A DNA stretch of 64,000 bases from Mucilaginibacter gossypii (GTDB lineage Bacteria; Bacteroidota; Bacteroidia; Sphingobacteriales; Sphingobacteriaceae), in the NCBI RefSeq assembly GCF_900100945.1, contig NZ_FNCG01000009.1, positions 124,001-188,000 on the forward strand, read 5' to 3'. The notes below the pieces were generated by a model. That model saw only the letters and a program-made list of their open reading frames with translations. It did not search any database and was not told where the DNA came from. A program made the position numbers and the translations under genes. Positions 9,639-16,773 of the stretch are shown in pieces; position 1 is the first letter of the stretch; each line of letters opens with the position of its first letter.

Positions 9639-10853
9639 ATGAAAAAATTAAATCATATTAAAAGCTGTTTGCTGCTTGCCTTGCTTGTTGCGGCCGCATT
9701 TATGCAATCCGGCTGTAAAAAGGATGCAACATCATCATCAAAAGGGACTCCTGTGATTACCTCTATCCGTAATTATGTGGCCCATCCCGGGGATTCGCTA
9801 CTGAGCAGTGTGGGTACCGGTCAATGGGTAGTTATTTCGGGTAAAAATTTAAAAGGTGCACTTGCTATCAATTTTGATGGCGTAAAAGGCTCTTTTAATG
9901 ACGCCTGGTTTTCAGATACCAGCGCTATAGCTCTCATACCGGCTGTTATTGCGTTCCCGACGGTACCTTCGGATAAGCTGAATACCATCCAATACATTAC
10001 CAATCATGGTCAAACTACGTTTTCGTTCCCTATTGTAGCGCCCGCCCCTACTATTACAGGCGTTTCTAACGAAGACGCTAACCCGGGCGATTCGGTTAAA
10101 ATAAACGGGCTTAGCTTCTTCTTTGTTAAAAGCGTCATTTACGGCGGAATTAATATCACCAACTTTAAATCGTCAAATGATGGCACAAGCATTAGTCTTG
10201 CGGTGCCTGCAGGCATTACGCAAACGGGTGGTATTGTAAGCGTTGAAACAAAATCAGGCAAAGCCGCAACTGTTTATTCGATACACAATTTTGTAAACGG
10301 GGTATTGAATAATTACGATAACATTAATAATTTCTCGTGGGGTTCGGGCACTTCCAACAGTTCGGCAAACTACCCTGGCAACACCGGTTATTATGGGATC
10401 ATGAAAGCATCAAATGTCCCTGCCGGCGATGGATCCTGGTGGAATGACGGTAGGTCAATCAATACAAACTCGGCGCAATGGATACCTCAGGCCAACATGA
10501 AAGATACCTTAAGCCATTATGTTTTAAAATTCGAGATATCGGTTACCAAGCCATGGATAAACGGCTCTATCCAAATAGTAAAAGATTACTCATGGAATTA
10601 TTCAGCCCTTTATCATCCGTGGAAAACCTCCACAGGAGCAACAGTTCCGTTTACTACCAAGGGCTGGCAAACAGTTACTATTCCATTGTCAAATTTTGTT
10701 GACAGTAAAGGCTTTCCGGCACCAACGCTTTCAGATCTGCTTGGTTCAGCAGGAGCCGGGGCCATCAACGTTACATTTACTAATGATGGCTCAAGTACTG
10801 TTCAAAATTTTGAAGCGGCTATTGATAATATCAGAGTAGTAAGAGTTAAATAA
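9639..10853 (+). CDS. IPT/TIG-domain surface glycan-binding lipoprotein (SGBP-B-like)
   Basis: 404 residues. Lipoprotein signal with lipobox MQSGC (Cys about 26). Two immunoglobulin-like IPT/TIG repeats follow (about 40-130, with WVVISGKNLKGA, and 132-215, with PGDSVKINGLSFF). The C-terminal beta-sandwich (about 215-404) is rich in Trp (WSWGSG-type, GSWWNDGRS, WQTVTIPLSNF) and resembles the xyloglucan-binding domain of Bacteroides ovatus SGBP-B. Its place directly after susD is the usual one for an SGBP. It probably captures polysaccharide at the cell surface and has no catalytic motif. Ligand specificity is inference. Confidence 0.82.
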   Translation: MKKLNHIKSCLLLALLVAAAFMQSGCKKDATSSSKGTPVITSIRNYVAHPGDSLLSSVGTGQWVVISGKNLKGALAINFDGVKGSFNDAWFSDTSAIALIPAVIAFPTVPSDKLNTIQYITNHGQTTFSFPIVAPAPTITGVSNEDANPGDSVKINGLSFFFVKSVIYGGINITNFKSSNDGTSISLAVPAGITQTGGIVSVETKSGKAATVYSIHNFVNGVLNNYDNINNFSWGSGTSNSSANYPGNTGYYGIMKASNVPAGDGSWWNDGRSINTNSAQWIPQANMKDTLSHYVLKFEISVTKPWINGSIQIVKDYSWNYSALYHPWKTSTGATVPFTTKGWQTVTIPLSNFVDSKGFPAPTLSDLLGSAGAGAINVTFTNDGSSTVQNFEAAIDNIRVVRVK

Positions 10854-10880
10854 GCGAGAGAGTTAGTTGATTATAAATGA

Positions 10881-10915
10881 ATGCGCGGGGCCTTAACAGG
10901 TCCCGGCATTTTTTT
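10881..10915 (+). terminator. hairpin with T-run after the SGBP gene (copy 1)
   Basis: Arms ATGC-CGGGGCC and GGTCCCG-GCAT pair over 11 bp with one bulged G, a 6-nt loop and seven T residues after. It is preceded by the decamer AGTTAGTTGA (10861-10870), which recurs before the second hairpin. Confidence 0.75.
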
Positions 10916-11043
10916 AGCTGATGCCTGGATATTAAAACTCTGAAAGCTGAGATACGGAGAAAACTCCGGTAAAGAATTTAATATAACTGTTCATAACCTG
11001 ACAACAGTTTAAATTAAAAAGTAAAAGTTAGTTGAATAAGTGA

Positions 11044-11078
11044 ATGCCTGGGGTTGTAGCAGGGCCCCGGCATTTTTT
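11044..11078 (+). terminator. second hairpin with T-run before the BACON-GH5 gene (copy 2)
   Basis: Arms ATGCC and GGCAT plus GGGG and CCCC, with a single bulged T, followed by six T. The decamer AGTTAGTTGA recurs at 11026-11035, 165 bp after its first copy, so the 3'-end module is duplicated. The GH5 gene therefore sits behind two terminator-like structures. The rest of 10916-11237 shows no gene. Confidence 0.7.
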
Positions 11079-11237
11079 AACAACGTAAGCTAACAAGGCT
11101 TTGTGCAGCATGAATTTTAAAAAAACGGTTCTGCGTACCTCAAATAACTACACCATAATTGTTCTAATACTTACCTAACCCAAACCAATAATCGCATGCA
11201 AAAACAAACAAAGAATTTATTACCAATCATTTAAAAA

Positions 11238-12704
11238 ATGAAAAAAACATTTTTCTTAAAACCAGTATTTTTAATACCAATTGTATTGATTTCGTTTTTT
11301 TCGTGTAAAAAAACGAATAACGCCCCGCCGGAACTTACTGTAAACCAAACAGCAATAACTTTTACACCTCAGGGCGGTACGCAGGATTTTTCTATTTCCT
11401 GTAATGCAACATGGAATATCGTTAATCCAGGCTCTACCTGGCTGCAGTTAAGCACCACATCAGGCAATAGCGGCAGTATCGTCATTCATATCAAAACGTT
11501 ATCAGAAAACGGTACAGGATCAACACGTTCCAGTACCTTGACCATAAACTCCTCAAACGGACAGGCGAGAACCTTAAAAGTGTCTCAAACATCAAACCTT
11601 TTCCCCAATTACAATACTTCACCAATAGCTCCTGATGCAACCGGGATGAGCAGTAACGCTGTTCAGCTTGCCACGAAAATAAAATTGGGTTGGAATATTG
11701 GCAATACACTGGAAGCTTCTGGCGGCGAAACAGGCTGGGGCAATCCGCTAATCACTGAAGATTATGTAAAATTTGTAAAACAGCAAGGCTTTAATGCCAT
11801 ACGCCTCCCCTGCGCCTGGAACATGGGCCATTTAAGTAACCCGGCAACTGCGCAAATAGATCCAAACTGGATAAAACGGGTAAAAGAAGTAGTAGGGTAT
11901 TGCGTAAACAATGATATGTATGTGTTGCTTAACATCCATTGGGATGGTGGCTGGCTTGAAAATAACATTACCCAAGCCAAACAAGATTCAGTTAATGCTA
12001 AACAAAAGGCATTATGGGAACAAATTGCCACAGCTATGCGCGATTTTGATGAACACCTGATGTTTGCCAGTGCTAATGAGCCAGCTGCAGATGATGCCGC
12101 GGCAACGGCGATACTTTCTACCTATCATCAAACCTTTATTAACGCGGTTAGATCAACCGGTGGAAAAAATGTCTATCGTGTATTGGTACTTCAGGGCCCC
12201 TCTACTAATATGGAGAAAACAAGTGCTTTTATGACCAATCTTCCGCAAGATCAGGTGACAAACAAGCTGATGGTAGAGGTACATTACTATTCTCCATTTC
12301 AGTTCTGCTGCCTGTTGGACAATGATGCAAGCTGGGGTAAAATGTTTTATTATTGGGGCTCAGGGCACCACTCGGCTATTGAGCCTGAACGAAATGCCAC
12401 CTGGGGTGAAGAGAGCGATGTCGACGCCTCATTCAACCTAATGAAGACAAACTTCGTTGATAAAGGGATTCCTGTTCTTTTAGGCGAATATGGTGCCTAC
12501 AGGCGCGACAACACAGCGCACGTTCCTTTAGATTTACCAACACATGAAGATGCGGTAGACTATTGGAATTTTTATGTTACAAAACAAGCAAAAACACGTG
12601 GCATGCTGCCATTTTATTGGGATACAGGCGGCGCTCTGGACAGAAGAAATTATACAGTAAAAGATCAGCGTACGATAACCGCTATTAAGCAAGGCGCAAA
12701 TTAA
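11238..12704 (+). CDS. BACON-GH5 endo-glucanase/xyloglucanase lipoprotein
   Basis: 488 residues. Lipobox SFFSC (Cys about 23), a BACON beta-sandwich (about 33-118, with ATWNIV and a closing LKVSQTS) and a GH5 barrel (about 140-488). Catalytic residues are visible: Glu in FASANEPA (about 280) as acid/base and Glu in LLGEYGAY (about 415) as nucleophile, with HWDGGW and WNIGNTLEAS as GH5_4-type signatures. The same BACON-GH5 order is known from the B. ovatus endo-xyloglucanase BoGH5A, a surface enzyme that starts xyloglucan breakdown. It follows the SGBP gene but is separated by two hairpins. Its full-length catalytic domain probably covers for the truncated GH5 at 21399-22133. Confidence 0.92.
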   Translation: MKKTFFLKPVFLIPIVLISFFSCKKTNNAPPELTVNQTAITFTPQGGTQDFSISCNATWNIVNPGSTWLQLSTTSGNSGSIVIHIKTLSENGTGSTRSSTLTINSSNGQARTLKVSQTSNLFPNYNTSPIAPDATGMSSNAVQLATKIKLGWNIGNTLEASGGETGWGNPLITEDYVKFVKQQGFNAIRLPCAWNMGHLSNPATAQIDPNWIKRVKEVVGYCVNNDMYVLLNIHWDGGWLENNITQAKQDSVNAKQKALWEQIATAMRDFDEHLMFASANEPAADDAAATAILSTYHQTFINAVRSTGGKNVYRVLVLQGPSTNMEKTSAFMTNLPQDQVTNKLMVEVHYYSPFQFCCLLDNDASWGKMFYYWGSGHHSAIEPERNATWGEESDVDASFNLMKTNFVDKGIPVLLGEYGAYRRDNTAHVPLDLPTHEDAVDYWNFYVTKQAKTRGMLPFYWDTGGALDRRNYTVKDQRTITAIKQGAN

Positions 12705-12712
12705 AAAAAACA

Positions 12713-12745
12713 CCTGGGGCTTCCACTGGCCCCGGGCATTTTTTT
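12713..12745 (+). terminator. intrinsic terminator after BACON-GH5
   Basis: Stem CC-GGGGC with GCCCC-GG, carrying the same bulged T as the hairpin at 11044-11078, then seven T at 12739-12745. It ends the forward PUL block before the convergent SnoaL-like gene. Confidence 0.75.
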
Positions 12746-12797
12746 GTCGCGCCCTCAAATCAATAATGAACGCAACTGAGCCTCATTGATTAATTAT

Positions 12798-13187
12798 TCA
12801 TTTTGTTGCCTCATCAACCGTTTTACTATCCACAAACTGTTCAAAAGACGTTATGAGGCCGTTTTCCAGTTGCCAAAGATGCGCCACGCGCGCTTTAAAA
12901 AATTTGTTTGTTTCTTTATAGGTACCGCTATATGTACCAAAGGCAACTGCTTTATGGCCATCAGCAACATAACCCTCCAGCGTAAACTTATAATCGATCC
13001 ACTCGGTAGCCAGGCGATAAAACACATTTTGGGCAATCGCTTCAAAACCTATATAAGTGCCGGCGAGCGGAAATCCCGCGGCCTCTGTCCAAACAGCATC
13101 AGGTGCGAGAAATTTTTGAAGGTTTTTGCCGTTTTCTTCCGAAGATTTTCCTTCGTAAGTGCTCTTTACAATTTCAAGATTTGTCAT
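12798..13187 (-). CDS. SnoaL-like / NTF2-fold protein
   Basis: 129 residues with the NTF2-like alpha+beta cone pattern: an N-terminal helix (NLEIVKSTYEG), FLAPDAVWTEAAGFPLAGTYIG-type segment with FEAIAQNVF, and C-terminal strands (VAFGTYSGTYK, ARVAHLWQLENGLITSFEQFVDS). Such proteins are often small polyketide-cyclase-like or stress-linked proteins, and no catalytic role can be assigned. It lies 12 bp after the MBL-like gene in the same direction, so the two are probably co-transcribed. Confidence 0.75.
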   Translation of the reverse strand: MTNLEIVKSTYEGKSSEENGKNLQKFLAPDAVWTEAAGFPLAGTYIGFEAIAQNVFYRLATEWIDYKFTLEGYVADGHKAVAFGTYSGTYKETNKFFKARVAHLWQLENGLITSFEQFVDSKTVDEATK

Positions 13188-13199
13188 CGCTTTTAATAT

Positions 13200-14039
13200 T
13201 TACCATTTCATTTCGCCTGTGTTTACTTTAGCTCCAATCTGAAGTGCTATATCAAACTTAAGATCGGGATAATGGTTTTTTATAGCAGCAATCAACTCCC
13301 CTGATGTTTTATTTGCTTTCAGGGCTTCTTCGTAAAATAAAAGGTAGTTTTTAGTGTGGGACACTGACGCAGTATCGAAAGCGGAATACTGATCAGTATG
13401 GGCAGGAATTACAATTGATGGCGCCAGTGCAGTAATCTTATTCAAAATAGCAATCCATTTATCACGTGTGTCGGGGGTTTGCGCGTCGGCTGTCCACAGG
13501 TTGAAATTGCTGCCAAAAATATTAATGCCCCCTATTACAGCTTTTACGGAAGGGATCCATACAAAAGATCTCGAAGGGAACTCTTCAAGTCCGTATATTT
13601 CAATTTTTTCGCCCTCCAATTCAAATAAACCATCCTTTAGCAATTGCGGCAATACCACATTTTTGGTAAGGGCATTGCCAAGGCGGCCTCCCCAAACGTC
13701 AAGCTTTTTTTGCGAGGTTGCCTTGATATGTTCAATGGTTGTGTCATTTGCATAAACTGTAACCTCAGGAAAGTAACGTTTGAAGATCTCCAATCCGAAA
13801 TAGAAGTCGGGATCGGCATAACTGATATAAATTAAAGATAATTTCTTACCCGAGTTTTTGATGTGCTCCGCAACAACTTCCGCCTCGGCCAGGGTAAACT
13901 GGGCATCGACGAGCATTGCTTCCGTCTTCCCCGAAATAATTGTTGATGTTACGCCAAAACCGGTTTCCGCTGCAATAAATACATCAAGTGTAAGATTGCC
14001 TGATTGAAATTGTTTAAATTGCTGTGCCTGCGTTTCCAT
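13200..14039 (-). CDS. metallo-beta-lactamase-fold protein with degenerate metal site
   Basis: 279 residues with an MBL-fold outline: strand and turn SGKTEAMLVDAQF, the active-site loop region LIYISYADPDFYFG, and late IPAHTDQY. In canonical members the loop reads HxHxDH. Here the equivalent positions are Tyr74, Asp76, Asp78 and Phe79, so all three His are replaced. The later GD metal ligand also appears lost (VIGGINIFG), while one His in PAHTD remains. It is either a non-metal or altered-metal enzyme, or a binding protein. It sits between a Crp-type regulator gene (104 bp upstream) and the SnoaL-like gene, so it is probably the regulator's target. Confidence 0.75.
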   Translation of the reverse strand: METQAQQFKQFQSGNLTLDVFIAAETGFGVTSTIISGKTEAMLVDAQFTLAEAEVVAEHIKNSGKKLSLIYISYADPDFYFGLEIFKRYFPEVTVYANDTTIEHIKATSQKKLDVWGGRLGNALTKNVVLPQLLKDGLFELEGEKIEIYGLEEFPSRSFVWIPSVKAVIGGINIFGSNFNLWTADAQTPDTRDKWIAILNKITALAPSIVIPAHTDQYSAFDTASVSHTKNYLLFYEEALKANKTSGELIAAIKNHYPDLKFDIALQIGAKVNTGEMKW

Positions 14040-14143
14040 AGTTAAAAACCTTTTGTTAAACCTTATTGATTAATAGATTAAACAAAGGTACCCATGGTCA
14101 AAACGAAAAACATTGAACAAGTTCAACAAACGCAAAAATACAG

Positions 14144-14725
14144 CTACTTCTCCTTTGCCAGTTTATTACGAATTTTGCTCAAAAACTCATGACTAATCCC
14201 CAGGTATGCCGCTATTTGCCTGTTGGATAACCTGTTGTATAAATCCGGATACTTTGCTAAAAAGTCCTGGTATCGTTTATCGGCCGTTTTACTCAAATTA
14301 TCGATCATCCTGCGCTGCAAGGCTACATGCGTTTTCTGCGTCATGATACGGAACAGCTTCTCAATGGCAGGAAAATGCTCATAAGCGAGATCCTTGTTTT
14401 TCCGGGAAATGACCAGGACTTCACTATCTTCCAAAGCCTCAATAAATAGATTTGATGGTTTTTGGTTAGAAAAACTGTCGATATCAGCAATCCACCAATC
14501 TTCGGGCGCAAAATAAAGAACTTGCTCAACACCGTTTGCGTCCACATGGTAAACACGGAAAAGTCCTTTCAGCACAAAACCTTCATGGGCACAAATTTGT
14601 CCTTCTGATAGAAAATAGCTTTTTTTCTTAAACAACCGAGGTTCAAAAAGATCATGAAACTGTTGCAGTTGATCTTCGCTGAGCGAAACGTGCCTGGCGA
14701 TGTTATTACGCAGTAGTTGGTTCAT
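14144..14725 (-). CDS. Crp/Fnr-superfamily transcriptional regulator
   Basis: 193 residues. Cyclic-nucleotide-binding beta-roll (about 15-120, with KKSYFLSEGQICAHEGFVLKG-type signature and FAPEDWWIADIDSF) and a C-terminal helix-turn-helix (NRQIAAYLGISHEFLSKIRNKL). No Cys cluster is seen, so it is not an Fe-S FNR. The effector pocket lacks the cAMP-contact RxS motif, as in many Bacteroidota single-effector Crp-like proteins. It likely controls the adjacent MBL-like and SnoaL-like genes. The 333-bp gap upstream holds only the terminator at 14990-15031 and AT-rich sequence. Confidence 0.8.
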   Translation of the reverse strand: MNQLLRNNIARHVSLSEDQLQQFHDLFEPRLFKKKSYFLSEGQICAHEGFVLKGLFRVYHVDANGVEQVLYFAPEDWWIADIDSFSNQKPSNLFIEALEDSEVLVISRKNKDLAYEHFPAIEKLFRIMTQKTHVALQRRMIDNLSKTADKRYQDFLAKYPDLYNRLSNRQIAAYLGISHEFLSKIRNKLAKEK

Positions 14726-14989
14726 AGAATATAATTAATAACACAGCACAGGAGAAAGCCAAGTCAAGCATATCATATAACAACCTTTATACACCTGATA
14801 TTCACTTTTCTATCTTCAAATACGTTTCTTAAATTAACAAATCTTCTATTAATTTACAGATAATCCGGTTTGATTTTTATAAAATAAATATGGTAAAGAG
14901 CTGCTTATCGACTGCTTTAATGTAGCGAAAATAGTAGATCGAAGTTTATCATTGCAGGAATTGCACGCAGCTTCCTTTTAGTCTCCAGA

Positions 14990-15031
14990 AAAAGACAGGC
15001 CCTTCTGTTGAAGCAGAAGGGCCTGTCTTTT
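14990..15031 (-). terminator. strong intrinsic terminator after the GH29 gene
   Basis: Perfect 18-bp stem (14990-15007 with 15014-15031) and a 6-nt loop, A-rich at one end and T-rich at the other, so it can act in both directions. It lies 28 bp past the stop of the reverse-strand GH29 and ends that operon. Confidence 0.85.
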
Positions 15032-15058
15032 AATTTATTTATCTTAAACAGATTTGCC

Positions 15059-16571
15059 TTAATCAGCAAGCTCAATCCTAAAACCTGATACCTTCCAGGC
15101 GGGCAAGTTTAAGGGCTTTTTGATAACAAGTGCATCCGCTTCCTGCTGCCATTGTATTTTTTCTTTACTGCCCAAAAGTTTCACGGAGCGTATTTTTTTG
15201 ATGTTTATTGCCGACGATTTACCCAGCGATTTGATTCGAATATCTGAAGTGGGCGTATCAAGTAAAAAAGCATATAACTTGTTGCCATTGCAGGTGAAAC
15301 GGATATCTTCTGCCGTGTATTTCATCCGGTCTTCATTAAAGTTGTCGGATTTAACTTTCACTGCGTTTTCCGGGCGTTCTCCAAATTTTTTCCATGGTCG
15401 TGATCCGTAGATCCCTTCGCCATTAGCAGCCGTCCATTTACCTATCTCATCAAGTGTATTCAACATATCGGGCTCTAAATCCCCCTCGGGTGTTTGCACA
15501 ATGTTTATCAGCAGGTTACCATTTTTACTTACTATGTCTACCAGCATTCGTATAATATCCGTACCACTTTTGTAGGTTTGGCCGGTACGATAAAACCAAT
15601 CGCCTATAGAAGTATCCGTTTGCCATGGATACGCGCTGATTGAATCCTGAACGCCCCGTTCAAGATCCTGTACCCACATACCCTGCGAAGGTTGCTTGCA
15701 ATTATACACAGCGGTGAGCTGCCCATTGTTGTAGGCGACATTTCCGTTGTAAAAATTAGCTAACATGTCACGGCCAATATCCCCAAACGGGAAGCCGCCA
15801 TCTGAGTAAAGCAGGTCGGGGTGATAAGTATCTACCAGTTCTTTAATAGATTTATACCAGGTAAGCTGCCATTCAGGATCTGTAGTATACCAGCCGCGAT
15901 CATCGGCTTTCGCTTTCGGGTGATATAAGTCAGCATAAGCTGGATCATTCGCATCGTATGGAACACCCTTGTAAGCGCCGGAGGTATCGGCATTATGTGA
16001 AGGCTGGTACCATGTATAGCTTGCGCCCAAATGCTCCGACACGCCAAATTTAAGACCGTTCTTCTTAGCCTCTTTTTGCCAAATGCCAACCACATCTTTA
16101 TGAGGGCCCATTTGTACGGCATTCCACCGGTGCAGTGAAGAGTTCCATAAAAAGAAATTGTCATGATGAGTGCCCATGCTAACAAAATATTTTGCCCCGA
16201 CTTTTTTATATAGCGCCATCAATTTCTCAGGATCCCATTTTTCCGCCTTCCATAATGGTATAATGTCTTTATAACCAAACTTTGACGGATGCCCGTAATG
16301 CGCAACGTGATATTTATTTTGTTCGCTGCCCTGAATATACATGTTACGGGCATACCAATCACCCTGGCGGGGGCACGGCTTGCGGTCCCCAATGCGCCCA
16401 GATACCAAACTTGGCATCTCTGAACCACGCAGGATACTGGTATTGTTTAAAAGAAGTATCCGAAGGCTTGAACGGGCCATTGTTAACGGACAGCTCTTGT
16501 CCGCGCAGCATCAACGACATCCCGGACAGGACGAAGCTAAGCGCGAAAATCTTTTTAAGGTTAGTTATCAT
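15059..16571 (-). pseudogene. GH29 alpha-L-fucosidase interrupted by a +1 frameshift
   Basis: The first frame starts at ATG 16571 (signal peptide, then FRDAKFGIWAHWGPQAV) and stops shortly after. The rest continues in the next frame (GDWYARNMYIQGSEQNKYH and on to the stop at 15059). The break falls on a run of five G at 16369-16373 (five C on the coding strand). Removing one C restores the reading VPRQGDWYARNMY, matching the intact paralog at 28333-29973 (QPERGDWYARGMY), and gives 503 residues. The family nucleophile region (LLYSDGGFPFGD) and a C-terminal beta-sandwich are present. It is either a true recent pseudogene or phase variation, or a homopolymer sequencing error. It would release terminal fucose from xyloglucan-type oligosaccharides. 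The reading frame of the second part alone spans 15059-16480. Confidence 0.85.
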
Positions 16572-16603
16572 TTTTTCAGGTATTTATATGTAAACAGAAA
16601 AAT

Positions 16604-16720
16604 CTATCGCAGTTCGATAAATTCGGGCTTATACGGCGCAAGCGAAAAACTTCCGGCATCGTCCTTATCAAACAATATATTCTTATTTGATTTTAGCCAT
16701 AATATTGGCCGGACGTTCAT
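16604..16720 (-). CDS. 38-residue ORF, possible remnant of a glycosidase C-terminus
   Basis: ATG at 16720 to TAG at 16604, between the GH2 and GH29 genes on the same strand. The open frame actually extends upstream into the GH2 3' end in another phase. The sequence looks protein-like (MNVRPILWLKSN, then GSFSLAPYKPEFIELR). The ending resembles the last strands of beta-sandwich domains that close many glycoside hydrolases. No family is recognised. A leftover of a deleted gene is the favoured reading, and chance is possible. Confidence 0.3.
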   Translation of the reverse strand: MNVRPILWLKSNKNILFDKDDAGSFSLAPYKPEFIELR

Positions 16721-16773
16721 GTTCTTTTTTGATATATCAATAATTGGCGCGTTCCCTGCGTGTTTCCCCTGTG

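Noticed and set aside
12786..13196. 136-residue forward ORF over the SnoaL-like gene
   Set aside because: Antisense shadow; the reverse frame gives a recognisable NTF2-fold protein.
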